The notes: a model not told the origin generated them from the letters alone. Positions 31,967 to 41,038 are shown, numbered from the stretch's first letter. The stretch is DNA of 46,289 nucleotides from Clostridia bacterium (GCA_017504655.1 JAFVQT010000041.1:1-46289), one strand, 5' to 3'. A program made the numbers and translations.

Positions 31967-32665
31967 ATGACTGATATACACTGCCACGTTTTGCCTTTTG
32001 TGGACGACGGCTCAGACAGCTTTGAAACATCCGTTTCGATGCTTGAGGAGCAGATTCGTCAAGGTGTGAAAAACGTAATACTCACTCCCCATTATCGCCA
32101 GGGCTTTTATTTTGCCGATGACGGTGAAATACGTAAGTGCTTTGACGAGCTGCTTGCCAAGGTAAAGGAAAGGGGTTTAAATATCAATCTGTTTTTGGGC
32201 AGAGAAATAACCGTGTACGATAACCTTGAAAAGGACGTAAAAGAGGGTAGATTTATATCGCTTGCAAATAGCAGGTTCGTATTGCTTGAGTTTCCGTACA
32301 GCACGGATACAGATATAGAGGAAATTTGCTATAAGATAAAGCTTTTGGGATACGTGCCCGTGGTTGCCCACGTTGAAAGGTATTCTTATTACCGTTCTGT
32401 TGAAAAGGTAAAAAGACTAAAAGAGTGCGGAGCGGTTATTCAAGTGAACTCTGCGCCTATCGTAAAGGCGTCGATGGCAAGCGAAAACAAGTTTGTAAAA
32501 AAGCTTTTAAAGGGAAAACTGGTCGACGTTGTTGCCAGTGATTGGCACAGCACGCGTACCAACTGTTTTCAGGATGCTTACCAAAAGGTTAAGTCAAAAT
32601 ATAAAGACTATGCTGATCTTATATTTGACATCAATCCAACTCATATAATAAATAGCGGGAAATAA
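31967..32665 (+). CDS. Tyrosine-protein phosphatase (CpsB/YwqE type, PHP domain)
   Basis: A manganese-dependent PHP-family phosphatase that dephosphorylates the CpsD kinase. MTDIHCHVLPFVDDGSDSF and VILTPHYRQGFYF supply metal-binding residues, with VVAHVERYSYY and VASDWHSTR further on. 232 residues is slightly short but complete. It completes the cpsC-cpsD-cpsB regulatory trio; no glycosyltransferase, flippase or polymerase genes follow. spoVG faces it from the opposite strand. Confidence 0.92.
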   Translation: MTDIHCHVLPFVDDGSDSFETSVSMLEEQIRQGVKNVILTPHYRQGFYFADDGEIRKCFDELLAKVKERGLNINLFLGREITVYDNLEKDVKEGRFISLANSRFVLLEFPYSTDTDIEEICYKIKLLGYVPVVAHVERYSYYRSVEKVKRLKECGAVIQVNSAPIVKASMASENKFVKKLLKGKLVDVVASDWHSTRTNCFQDAYQKVKSKYKDYADLIFDINPTHIINSGK

Positions 32666-32671
32666 AAGCAA

Positions 32672-32704
32672 AAGCCCCTGTGCATTATTACGGCACAGGG
32701 GCTT
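32672..32704 (+). terminator. Terminator of the cps trio
   Basis: The 12-bp stem AAGCCCCTGTGC/GCACAGGGGCTT has a short weak T tract (AATATTT). Confidence 0.7.
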
Positions 32705-32748
32705 AATATTTGTTGCTGAGGGCTTGACAAAGGGAGATTTTGAACAAA

Positions 32749-32772
32749 AAAAAGTGGCTTACGCCACTTTTA
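32749..32772 (-). terminator. Terminator of spoVG
   Basis: On the minus strand AAAAGTGGC-GTAA-GCCACTTTT is followed by further T residues, directly after the spoVG stop. Confidence 0.85.
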
Positions 32773-32773
32773 A

Positions 32774-33040
32774 TTATACCTTAGCAAGTTCGTCTTTAAA
32801 GGCGTTAATAACAGCGTCGATAACAGCTTGTCTTGTTTCGGTATTAATGGGGTGAGCAATATCCTTATACTCACCGTCATTGGTCTTTCTGGAAGGCATT
32901 GCAACAAAATAACCATCGTTGCCTTCGATAACTTTAATGTCGTGAATAACAAAGCAGTCGTCGATAGTGATAGAAGCTACGGCCTTAAGTTTAATGTCCT
33001 CCTTTTGTACGATACGTACTCTTACATCGGAAATTTTCAT
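32774..33040 (-). CDS. spoVG: SpoVG family RNA/DNA-binding regulator
   Basis: A small nucleic-acid-binding regulator widespread in Firmicutes. The N-terminus [20 protein letters not shown], the centre [20 protein letters not shown] and the [18 protein letters not shown] tail are the SpoVG pattern over its 88 residues. I start at ATG 33040, seven bases from GGGAGAA; the longer frame adds five residues. It has its own promoter and terminator on the minus strand. Confidence 0.96.
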   Translation of the reverse strand: MKISDVRVRIVQKEDIKLKAVASITIDDCFVIHDIKVIEGNDGYFVAMPSRKTNDGEYKDIAHPINTETRQAVIDAVINAFKDELAKV

Positions 33041-33075
33041 AATAAATTCTCCCAAATCAAAATATTTCCATCTAT

Positions 33076-33104
33076 ATAATACTATATATTTTTTTAGTTT
33101 TCAA
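33076..33104 (-). promoter_or_regulatory. Promoter for spoVG
   Basis: On the minus strand TTGAAA (33104-33099), 17 bp and TATTAT (33081-33076). Confidence 0.7.
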
Positions 33105-33188
33105 CAGTTTTTTAAAATTGTTAATTAAAAAAATTACTTTTTTTGCCAAATATAGCACTTTTATTCCTTTTTTATCATATTATTTCTT

Positions 33189-34535
33189 ATGATGTTATCA
33201 AAAAAAGAATTTAAAGTGCATTTTATAGGTATTGGCGGTGTGAGCATGATGGGGCTTGCCGAGTATTTTAAATCGGTGGGCTTTACAGTCAGCGGAAGCG
33301 ACAGAGCACCGTTTAATGCAATAGAAAAATTGAACAAAATGGGGATAACGGTTTACCTCGGACACAGTAAAAAAAACGTTGAAGACTGTCAGGTCGTGGT
33401 TTACAGCGACGCCATCGGCAGTGATAATGTAGAGCTTGCAAGGGCAAGGGAGCTTGGCTTGTACGTCTTGTCAAGGGCAGAGGCTCTTAATACCGTTGCC
33501 GAAAATTTCAGTGACGTGGTGGGAGTTTGCGGTTGCCACGGCAAAACGACGGTTACGTGTATGCTTGCGCATATATTCAGTTGCGCAAAAATAAGCTTTA
33601 CAGCTCATATCGGGGGTAGCGACGTTAAGTTCGGCAATTTCATTATGCAAGGAAACGACGTGTTTTTAAGCGAGGTTTGCGAATTTAAGCAAAATATAAA
33701 CAAATTTAACGCAGACTACGCTGTTTGCTTAAACGTCGGTAAGGACCATATGGATTGCTACGGCAGTGAAAATGAGTTGTATAATGCATATGCGAGCTTT
33801 GCAAAACGGGCGTATAAGTCGGTTATCAACAAAAAAGACAAATATTTAAGCAGTTTAAGCCTGAATAATTCAATAGGATTTTCCGATAGCGGAGAGGGTG
33901 AATTTTCAGCCAAAAACATAAGGTCTAAAAAGGGTAGATATTCTTTTGATTTGTACAAAAATAAAGAGCTTAAGGCTAAAATCAAGCTTTCGGTTTATGG
34001 ACGTCACAACGTTGAAAACGCCTTGGCAGCCGCTTCGTGCGCACTCTGTATGGGTATTGATTCAATTCACGTCAAAAAAGGCCTTAATAGCTTCATAGGA
34101 GTTGCAAGAAGGTTTGAAAGAATAGGCAAGATAGGCGGAGCAGAGGTTATTGCCGATTACGCTCATCATCCTACTGAAATTGAAGCTTGCCTAAAAGCTG
34201 CGAGGGAGATATCACGAGGAGAAATATACGTTGTTTTTCAACCCCATACGTATACGAGAACGCTGTATTTAAAATCGGAATTTCTGAGTGTGTTGTCTAA
34301 AGTAGAAAATCTTTCTCTTTTTAAAACCTTTTCGGCAAGGGAAAGCTACCAAAAGGGAGGAGGTGCGTATGACTTGCACCTCTTGCTTGATAAAAGCCTG
34401 TATTTCGAGGATTTATCTGCAATGCTGTGCTATTACAAAAGCAAATTGAAAAGAAAGGATATACTGCTTGTTTTGGGTGCAGGGGATTTATACGGTATTG
34501 TCAAAAAGCATTTAAATAATCGACCTATAGAGTGA
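33189..34535 (+). CDS. murC: UDP-N-acetylmuramate--L-alanine ligase
   Basis: It adds the first amino acid of the peptidoglycan stem peptide. The N-terminal FIGIGGVSMMGLAEY, ATP loop VGVCGCHGKTTVTCM (residues 111-125), the NVGKDHMDCYG segment, GRHNVENALAA and IADYAHHPTEI are all MurC hallmarks. 448 residues is normal. Two ATG codons occur in a row (33189, 33192), and no convincing ribosome binding site precedes them, in contrast to most genes here. It stands apart from the MurF-like and ddl genes. Confidence 0.95.
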   Translation: MMLSKKEFKVHFIGIGGVSMMGLAEYFKSVGFTVSGSDRAPFNAIEKLNKMGITVYLGHSKKNVEDCQVVVYSDAIGSDNVELARARELGLYVLSRAEALNTVAENFSDVVGVCGCHGKTTVTCMLAHIFSCAKISFTAHIGGSDVKFGNFIMQGNDVFLSEVCEFKQNINKFNADYAVCLNVGKDHMDCYGSENELYNAYASFAKRAYKSVINKKDKYLSSLSLNNSIGFSDSGEGEFSAKNIRSKKGRYSFDLYKNKELKAKIKLSVYGRHNVENALAAASCALCMGIDSIHVKKGLNSFIGVARRFERIGKIGGAEVIADYAHHPTEIEACLKAAREISRGEIYVVFQPHTYTRTLYLKSEFLSVLSKVENLSLFKTFSARESYQKGGGAYDLHLLLDKSLYFEDLSAMLCYYKSKLKRKDILLVLGAGDLYGIVKKHLNNRPIE

Positions 34536-34611
34536 TTTTTGTCAAAAAACGGTCTTGTTGAACAGGTTTTTTCCATTAACGCAATATAATTTTGATTGTT
34601 TCCAAAGCGTA

Positions 34612-34678
34612 CTCCCATGTAGGTACCATCAGCGTTGCTGATATTATCGCCCTTCGTCAATATCTTGCAAATGCGTAA
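34612..34678 (+). pseudogene. Dockerin-repeat remnant
   Basis: The frame ending at TAA 34676-34678 encodes GTISVADIIALRQYLANA, which matches the second calcium-binding half of a type I dockerin. Upstream of it the frame loses dockerin likeness (the ND.NGDG loop is absent) and has no start signal. It looks like the 3' stub of a deleted secreted protein gene, placed 80 bp after murC. Confidence 0.6.
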
Positions 34679-34701
34679 TATTTACGTTAAATAAACAAAC
34701 G

Positions 34702-34732
34702 AGCGACGGCTGACAGCCGTCGCTTATTTTAT
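34702..34732 (+). terminator. Terminator downstream of murC and the dockerin stub
   Basis: GCGACGGCT-GAC-AGCCGTCGC followed by TTATTTT. Confidence 0.75.
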
Positions 34733-34748
34733 AGCTGAATATAAACAG

Positions 34749-34782
34749 AAAAAAGTGGCGTAGCGAATTTTCGCTACGCCAC
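34749..34782 (-). terminator. Terminator of the medium-chain dehydrogenase gene
   Basis: The 13-bp stem GTGGCGTAGCGAA/TTCGCTACGCCAC is followed on the minus strand by six T residues. Confidence 0.9.
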
Positions 34783-34804
34783 GACATTTGCGTGTAATAT
34801 AAAA

Positions 34805-35830
34805 TCAGTCTAAAAGATTTACCAAAATGTTTTGAACGGGCTTTTTGTTTTCAAAGTCGTCAACCATCTTGCCAACCTCAGCCTCTATATCCTGCATTTT
34901 AGTAACGGGTAAGGAATAAACCGAAAGGTCTATAGCCTTGTTTGCAAGGAGGTTGATAGCCGCCAAATAGTTGCCGTAGCCGTTGTTTACACAGCTCGTA
35001 TTGTTCTGCTTGGACATTGCAATATTCATTGGGATTTTAAGGTTAGGGTACGAATATCCCGCAAAGACTATAGGCGCATTGTGAGATGCAATTTTATACG
35101 CCAAATCAGTGCTGATACCCGATCTTGTAAGATAAACCACGCTACTTGCAAGTCTACCGCCTGAAAGGGCGGAAATTTCTTTTTCGGGCTTATTCGAGGC
35201 AGAAACAGTATAATAAATACCTGATTTTTTAACAGCTCTTAAATTAGCCTCCTTATCGTCGATAATAATCGGTACTGCCTGATAATAAATTAAAATTTGA
35301 CCCAAAATGGAGGCAAAAACGCTACCGCCTATAATTGCAACGTGCGAGCTTTTCTGAACGTTCAGCTTGTCTATTATCGAAAGGGCAAGCGCAACGTGCT
35401 CTACGTAAACTGCGTCCGCGTCCTTTACGCTTGCGGGGAGTGTAAACACGTTAGAAACGTTAGTAACTGCAAAGTCTTTTAAAAAGCCCTCTTTATTTTT
35501 GCCTGCTATACCGAAATTGTAGCAATTTTCCGGATGCCCCGTTTCGCAGGCAGGGCATTCTCCGCAGGGCTCAATCGACGATATTACTACACGGCTTCCC
35601 TTGGAAATAAAGTCGTGAGGCTGAGCGGTTTCGGTAATTTGACCGACCGCGTGTCTTACCGGTATAATAGGAAGCTGTACGTTTTTATCTTCACCGCATA
35701 TATGGGCGATGTCGTCTTCGGTGATAAGCGCTCTTGTCAGCTTTACCTTAACGCTATCAAGCCCGTCTAAAAGCTCCTGGTGTTTTGTTTTTTCAATTTT
35801 ACCGAACTCGGTAACCTTCCATCCAATCAT
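34805..35830 (-). CDS. Medium-chain dehydrogenase/reductase lacking two catalytic zinc ligands
   Basis: A 341-residue MDR-family protein. The structural zinc lobe is intact: PCGECPACETGHPENC. At the catalytic zinc the usual Cys (ICGSD-type) reads LITEDD and the GHE motif reads RHAVG, so Cys and Glu are lost while the histidine remains. The Rossmann loop is also altered (VAIIGGSVFASILG). The middle region has VYVEHVALALSIIDKLNV. Its substrate and even its oxidoreductase activity are unsure. GAGG lies before the ATG at 35830. It stands alone on the minus strand between murC and rpmE. Confidence 0.78.
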   Translation of the reverse strand: MIGWKVTEFGKIEKTKHQELLDGLDSVKVKLTRALITEDDIAHICGEDKNVQLPIIPVRHAVGQITETAQPHDFISKGSRVVISSIEPCGECPACETGHPENCYNFGIAGKNKEGFLKDFAVTNVSNVFTLPASVKDADAVYVEHVALALSIIDKLNVQKSSHVAIIGGSVFASILGQILIYYQAVPIIIDDKEANLRAVKKSGIYYTVSASNKPEKEISALSGGRLASSVVYLTRSGISTDLAYKIASHNAPIVFAGYSYPNLKIPMNIAMSKQNNTSCVNNGYGNYLAAINLLANKAIDLSVYSLPVTKMQDIEAEVGKMVDDFENKKPVQNILVNLLD

Positions 35831-35989
35831 AGTGACCTCATAATTGTTGTATATACCTAAAGTATATTATATAAAATTATTTTTTGCAAGTAAAAAATCA
35901 ATTTAGAGTGCGAATAAAAGCAAAAGCCCGCTAAAATTTTGCAAAAAGTTTTTTTAAGATAAAATTTTTGTTTTTAAGCCGTTAAACGT

Positions 35990-36018
35990 TTGACACGGAG
36001 AATAAAATAATATATAAT
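35990..36018 (+). promoter_or_regulatory. Promoter for rpmE
   Basis: TTGACA (35990-35995), 17 bp and TATAAT (36013-36018). Confidence 0.9.
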
Positions 36019-36050
36019 ATGTTAGCATAAAAATCTTGTGAGGTGAAAAA

Positions 36051-36254
36051 ATGAAAGCGGAATTACATCCCAATTATAAAATTGTCACCGTTCAGTGTGC
36101 TTGCGGAGAAACTTTCCAGACAGGTACTACTAAAAATGTCGATGTTATAAAAGTAGATATTTGCAGTAAATGCCATCCGTTCTTTACTGGCAAGCAGAAA
36201 CTTGTCGATACCGGCGGACGTGTTGATAAATTCAAAAAAAGATACAATCTTTGA
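36051..36254 (+). CDS. rpmE: 50S ribosomal protein L31, zinc-binding form
   Basis: 67 residues, [20 protein letters not shown]. Cysteines C16, C18, C38 and C41 ([20 protein letters not shown]) make the zinc site, so this is the zinc-containing C+ paralogue. GAGGTG is 8 bases before the start. It has its own consensus promoter and terminator. Confidence 0.97.
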   Translation: MKAELHPNYKIVTVQCACGETFQTGTTKNVDVIKVDICSKCHPFFTGKQKLVDTGGRVDKFKKRYNL

Positions 36255-36302
36255 TTGTAAAAGACTTTTGTCGGCTGAATTTGCCGCAAAAATCGGTTTT
36301 TC

Positions 36303-36335
36303 AGCCCCGAGCAGACGCGCTTGGGGCTTATTTTT
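36303..36335 (+). terminator. Terminator after rpmE
   Basis: AGCCCCGAGC pairs with GCTTGGGGCT (one bulge/mismatch), followed by TATTTTTT. Confidence 0.8.
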
Positions 36336-36441
36336 TAAAAAGCCGTATTAAACTTAAGGGCGCAGACTCTTAACAAACGAATAAGATACGGCGAATGATA
36401 GAATATTCAAAAAAGGCGTTACTCCTTTTAGTTAATAAGGT

Positions 36442-38250
36442 ATGGGTAAAAAAAGTAATTTAAAAACTAAAAAAAGCGCGTGTAAAACCTCTATCGGCGG
36501 TCAAGCCGTATTAGAGGGTGTTATGATGCGCGGTAAATCGGGTATTGCTACGGCTGTAAGAGATCCGGATGGGGTTATCCGTCTTGAGGCAGACAGATTA
36601 AAGCCCCAGGAAAAGGTTAACAAATTGGCAAAGCTCCCTATAATAAGGGGTATGGTAAGCTTTTTCTCATCTTTAGTTACGGGTACTAAAATACTTATGC
36701 GTTCTGCAGAGGTGTTTGGAGAGGAGGAAGCCTCAGAGCCGAGTAAGTTTGAAAAATGGCTCGCAAAGACCTTTAAGGTTGATATAATGAGCGTCGTTAT
36801 TTTTATAGGCGTTGCATTGGGGCTTGCCTTTTCTATAGGGCTTTTCTTTGTAATACCGAATTTTATAGGTAACATTTTTGAAAAATACGTCACTCAAAAG
36901 CTTATATGGGTAAATCTTTTTGAGGGCTTAATTAGAATATTAATTTTCGTTGCATACGTTTTACTTACGTCGCTTATGAAGGATATACGAAGGACGTATA
37001 TGTATCACGGCGCAGAGCATAAAACCATAACGGCATATGAAAAGGGCTTAAAGCTCACAGTTAAAAACGTAAGAAAATGCAAGCGCGTACACGACAGATG
37101 CGGCACGACCTTTATGTTCTTCGTAATGTTCGTAAGTATTTTGGTATTCTCCGTATTCGGAGCAATATTCCCTACGCTTACAAACGGGGCGCTAAAGCTT
37201 GTTTCAAAGCTTGCGCTTTTACCTTTGGTTGCAGGTCTTTCTTACGAGCTTTTAAAGCTGCTTTCCAAAACGGACAGTATTTTGGTTTACCCCTTAAAGC
37301 TTCCCGGTCTGTTAATTCAAAGAATTACCACGCGTGAGCCTGACGACGGCATGATAGAGGTTGCAATTACCGCGTTTACAAAGGTTTTAAGAATGGACGA
37401 GGATGCAAGCGAGCCGTGCTGTAAGTTTAAAGTTCCCGAAAAGGTCAGCTGTTTAACCGCCCGTATAAAGGCTATGCTTTCAGAGGGCGGTATCTACGAG
37501 GCATCCGAAGCGGAGTGGATTGTTTGCGAGGCTACTTCTTTAAAACGCGATAAGATAAATTCCGACAAGCTTGTATCTGTAAAGATGAGTGAGGATGCAG
37601 AGGAATTTGCAAAGCAAAGATTATCCGGCAGACCGCTTTGGTACGTGATTGGCACATGCAATTTCTACGGTTACGATTTAAAGGTTGACGAGAGGGTGCT
37701 TATTCCCCGTCCCGAAACCGAAGAGTTGGTTATGCACGCATTAAAGACGGTTAAGTCAACCGACAGAGTGTTAGACCTTTGCACGGGCAGTGGCGCAATA
37801 GCCCTTACAGTGCAAAAGGAGTCCGGAGCAAGAGTCGTTGCAAGCGATATTTCTGCCGATGCGCTTGCGGTTGCAAAGGGTAACTTTGAAAAGCACGGAG
37901 CAAGCGTAATTGCTATAAAGAGCGATATGTTTGCAGAGCTTAAGGGTAAATTTAACGTTATTATTTCAAATCCTCCTTACATCAATAGTGATGACATTTC
38001 TTCACTTCAGTTAGAGGTAAAGGACTTTGAGCCTATATCTGCTTTAGACGGAGGAAAAGACGGACTTGATTTTTACAGAATCATTGCCGCTCAGGCAAAA
38101 GATTATTTAGTGCAAGGCGGAGCGTTGCTTTTAGAGGTTGGCATCGGTCAGGCAGAGCAGGTTAAGGCAATGCTTTCAAAAAGCTACGCAGTAGAAATTA
38201 TAAAGGATATAAATCAAATAGACAGAATTATTAAGGCGGTGCTTTTATGA
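36442..38250 (+). CDS. prmC: DUF1385 membrane protein fused to PrmC release-factor methyltransferase
   Basis: Residues 16-315 are a DUF1385 (YqhQ-type) domain: [42 protein letters not shown], with four to five hydrophobic helices. Residues about 335-602 are PrmC/HemK, which methylates the GGQ glutamine of release factors: N-terminal helices ([12 protein letters not shown]), [16 protein letters not shown] loop [13 protein letters not shown] and the catalytic NPPY at 510-513. The two are separate genes in many Firmicutes. ATG 36442 follows a poor ribosome site (TAAGGT). The stop overlaps the prfA start by four bases (ATGA), so PrmC and its substrate are made together. Confidence 0.93.
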   Translation: MGKKSNLKTKKSACKTSIGGQAVLEGVMMRGKSGIATAVRDPDGVIRLEADRLKPQEKVNKLAKLPIIRGMVSFFSSLVTGTKILMRSAEVFGEEEASEPSKFEKWLAKTFKVDIMSVVIFIGVALGLAFSIGLFFVIPNFIGNIFEKYVTQKLIWVNLFEGLIRILIFVAYVLLTSLMKDIRRTYMYHGAEHKTITAYEKGLKLTVKNVRKCKRVHDRCGTTFMFFVMFVSILVFSVFGAIFPTLTNGALKLVSKLALLPLVAGLSYELLKLLSKTDSILVYPLKLPGLLIQRITTREPDDGMIEVAITAFTKVLRMDEDASEPCCKFKVPEKVSCLTARIKAMLSEGGIYEASEAEWIVCEATSLKRDKINSDKLVSVKMSEDAEEFAKQRLSGRPLWYVIGTCNFYGYDLKVDERVLIPRPETEELVMHALKTVKSTDRVLDLCTGSGAIALTVQKESGARVVASDISADALAVAKGNFEKHGASVIAIKSDMFAELKGKFNVIISNPPYINSDDISSLQLEVKDFEPISALDGGKDGLDFYRIIAAQAKDYLVQGGALLLEVGIGQAEQVKAMLSKSYAVEIIKDINQIDRIIKAVLL

Positions 38251-39320
38251 TAAGCAAGCTCAGTGGTATTTTAGAAAGGTTTGAAAAGCTTTCAGAGCTC
38301 GTTTCCGACCCCGACGTAATCAAGGACATAGAGCTTTGGCAAAAATACGTCAAGGAAAGAGCTGAGATTGAGGAAACCGCAAACAAATACTTAGAGTATA
38401 AAAAAATAGAAGAGGACGGCAAGAGTGCGGAGGAGCTTTTAAAAAGCGAAACAGACCCCGATATGAAGGAAATGCTCGAGGAAGAGTATTATTCCTGCAA
38501 AAAAAAGCTTGCCGAAATTACAGACGAGCTTAAAATCCTTCTTCTTCCAAAGGACCCGGACGATAATAAAAACGTAATTATTGAGATTCGCGGTGGCGCG
38601 GGTGGAGAGGAGGCTGCTTTATTTGCATACGAGCTTTACAGAATGTACGTAAAATACGCAGAATCTAACCGTTGGAAGACAGAGGAGATCGACAGTAATA
38701 CTACTGAGCTCGGCGGAATAAAGGAAGTTGTCTTTTCTATAAGCGGTAAGGGTGTTTACAGTAAGCTCAAGTACGAAAGTGGCGTTCACAGAGTGCAAAG
38801 AGTACCCGATACCGAATCTCAAGGCAGAATTCACACCTCTACCGTAACGGTAGCCGTTTTGCCCGAGGCATAGGACGTAGAGGTTCATATTGAAGAAAAG
38901 GATTTAAAGATTGACACCTTCCGCTCAAGCGGTGCAGGCGGTCAGCACGTAAACAAGACGGAGTCTTGTATAAGAATGACTCACTTACCTACGGGTATAG
39001 TTGTAACGTGTCAGGACGAGCGTTCACAAATAAAAAACAGAGAAAAGGCTATGAAGGTTATGAAGAGCCGTCTCTACGATTATTACAATACACAATATCA
39101 AAGCGAATACGCTGCAAACAGAAAGAGCCAGGTAGGAACGGGTGACCGTTCGGAAAGAATAAGAACATACAACTTCCCACAAGGAAGAATAATCGACCAT
39201 AGAATCGGTTATACGATATATTCCTTAGAGGATTTCCTTATGGGTAACATAAGCGATATGGTCGAGGCTCTTGCAATTGCAGACAGAGAGGCAAAGCTCT
39301 CGTCGCAAGAGGAGGATTAA
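38247..39320 (+). CDS. prfA: Peptide chain release factor 1 with in-frame UAG
   Basis: RF1 ends translation at UAA and UAG. The frame is colinear with RF1 for 357 codons but codon 209 (38871-38873) is TAG where relatives have glutamate (PEAEDVEV becomes PEA-stop-DVEV). Before it lie domain 1, [12 protein letters not shown] and the stop-reading tripeptide PDT at 187-189. After it, still in the same frame, lie the catalytic [14 protein letters not shown] (GGQ 231-233) and a complete C-terminus ([33 protein letters not shown]). Termination at codon 209 would give a protein without the GGQ domain. This is either a nonsense or base-call change (GAG to TAG) or a readthrough control. It is coupled to prmC upstream and to the aminotransferase (TAATG). 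Confidence 0.9.
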
Positions 39321-40510
39321 TGATATTATCCAAAAAGGTTGCATCGATAAAGCCGTCTGTAACACTTGAAATATCGGCAAAGGCAAAGGCACTTAAAAAA
39401 GAGGGCAAGGATATAATAGCCTTTACCGCGGGCGAGCCTGATTTCAATACTCCCGATTACATAATCAAGGAGGCAGAAAGGGCACTTGTAGAGGGTAAGA
39501 CAAAATATACTCCGACAGCAGGTATTCCCGAGCTTAAAAAGGCCATTGTAAAAAAATTAAAGGCAGAAAATAATCTTGAATACAAAGAGAGTAATATAGT
39601 CGTTTCTTCAGGCGCAAAAAGCTCCTTATACCACGCGTTTGAGGCTATCTTAAACGAGGGTGACGAGGTTATAATTCCCGCTCCGTATTGGATAACCTAC
39701 GTCGAGCAGGTAGGGCTCGCAGGCGGAGTGTGTAAAATTGTGAATACAGACGAAAAGTCGGGCTATAAGCTCATTAAGGAGCAATTTGAGGGAGCAATAA
39801 CCCCAAAAACCAAGTGTGTTTTAATAAATTCACCGTGTAATCCTACGGGCGTTGTTTATACAAAGGACGAGCTTTTGGAGCTTGCGAGAGTTGCCGAAAA
39901 GCACAACCTTATAATAATTTCTGACGAGGTCTACGAAAAGCTTGTTTTCGACGGAGAGGAGCACGTTTCAATCGCATCCTTAACACCTTATGCAAAGGAG
40001 CATACGGTAGTTATAAACGGCGTTTCAAAAACCTACGCTATGACGGGCTGGAGAATAGGATATATGGCGTGCCCTGAGGAAATAGCAAGCGCAGTATCTG
40101 CTATGCAAGGACATACGACGAGTAACGCGTGCTCCTTTGCTCAGTACGCATCTGCAACAGCTATTGAGGGCGGTCACGAGTTTGTCGACTATATGGTCAG
40201 AGAATTTGATTACCGCAGAAAGGCGTTGGTTGAGGGCTTGAGCTTAATCGACGGTATAAGACTTGTATATCCAAAGGGTGCTTTTTACGTATTTATGGAT
40301 GTTTCGGCGTTTTTCGGTAAAAGCTACCACGGAAAGGTTATTACAGGTAGCGTAAGCTTTGCAGAGGCTCTTTTAGAGGGTGGAGTTGCAGTTATACCGG
40401 GGCTTGCTTTTGGAGATGACAACAGCGTCAGACTTGCTTATACGGTATCCGGTGAGGATATTTACAGGGGAATTGATACGTTTAAGGCCTTTATAGCCGA
40501 GCTCAACTGA
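39320..40510 (+). CDS. Aspartate aminotransferase family protein (class I PLP)
   Basis: A cytosolic PLP transaminase. The N-terminus ILSKKVASIKPSVTLEISAK, substrate loop FTAGEPDFNTPDYI, SPCNPTGVVYTKDEL, the PLP lysine K237 in NGVSKTYAMTGWRIGY and the C-terminal VRLAYTVS arginine region match AspC-type enzymes of the Igamma subgroup (thermophile/Bacillus AspB). 396 residues. Its start overlaps the prfA stop by one base. Oxaloacetate/aspartate is the likely pair; aromatic substrates cannot be excluded. Confidence 0.93.
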   Translation: MILSKKVASIKPSVTLEISAKAKALKKEGKDIIAFTAGEPDFNTPDYIIKEAERALVEGKTKYTPTAGIPELKKAIVKKLKAENNLEYKESNIVVSSGAKSSLYHAFEAILNEGDEVIIPAPYWITYVEQVGLAGGVCKIVNTDEKSGYKLIKEQFEGAITPKTKCVLINSPCNPTGVVYTKDELLELARVAEKHNLIIISDEVYEKLVFDGEEHVSIASLTPYAKEHTVVINGVSKTYAMTGWRIGYMACPEEIASAVSAMQGHTTSNACSFAQYASATAIEGGHEFVDYMVREFDYRRKALVEGLSLIDGIRLVYPKGAFYVFMDVSAFFGKSYHGKVITGSVSFAEALLEGGVAVIPGLAFGDDNSVRLAYTVSGEDIYRGIDTFKAFIAELN

Positions 40511-40549
40511 AAAATATATAAAAATTTTTAAAATATTTATTAAAACCCC

Positions 40550-40578
40550 TTGAAAAAAATATTATTTTAGTTTACAAT
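40550..40578 (+). promoter_or_regulatory. Promoter for the P-loop protein gene
   Basis: TTGAAA (40550-40555), 17 bp and TACAAT (40573-40578). Confidence 0.75.
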
Positions 40579-40608
40579 ATAAAAAAGACAAGACGGAGGA
40601 CACGAGTT

Positions 40609-41022
40609 ATGATTAAACTTGTTTACGGCCCAAAGGGCTTTGGCAAAACCAAAATTATTAAAGATAACGTCAACGCTGCTGCAAAGGAAGCAAAGGGCAA
40701 CGTTGTATTTATAACCGATGAAAAGCTTTATTCGGTAGATATAGACCTTAACGTAAAATGTATTTTCACAGAGGAATACAAGGTTAAATGCGTATGTTGT
40801 TTCGCAGGTTTCGTTCAAGGACTTATTGCAGGTAACAGCGATATCGAACACATCTTTATTGACGGAATTAAGAGAATAACGGGCGAGGCAGACCTTGTTA
40901 AGTACGAGCAAATGTTTGCAGACCTTAAAAAGATTTCCGATGAAAACGACGTTGATATCGAGCTTACTATCAGCGCAGACAAGTCAGAGCTTCCAAAGTT
41001 TATGCTTGACTACATTGCTTAA
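40609..41022 (+). CDS. Small P-loop protein of unknown function
   Basis: 137 residues. The N-terminal LVYGPKGFGKTKIIKDNV holds a Walker A-like GPKGFGKT; VVFITDEKLYSVDIDL and IEHIFIDGIKRITG, the latter like Walker B, follow. The remainder is short, so this looks like a minimal ATP-binding module without a partner domain. The pattern recalls conserved hypothetical P-loop proteins of Clostridia, but I cannot name a function. A CGGAGGACAC site precedes the ATG. It has its own promoter and terminator. Confidence 0.7.
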   Translation: MIKLVYGPKGFGKTKIIKDNVNAAAKEAKGNVVFITDEKLYSVDIDLNVKCIFTEEYKVKCVCCFAGFVQGLIAGNSDIEHIFIDGIKRITGEADLVKYEQMFADLKKISDENDVDIELTISADKSELPKFMLDYIA

Positions 41023-41038
41023 TTAATTCAAAAAACGA

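Noticed and set aside
38247..39320. UAG recoded to an amino acid genome-wide
   Set aside because: Several genes here end at TAG in positions that fit their family lengths (19814-19816, 21844-21846, 44138-44140), so UAG acts as a stop.
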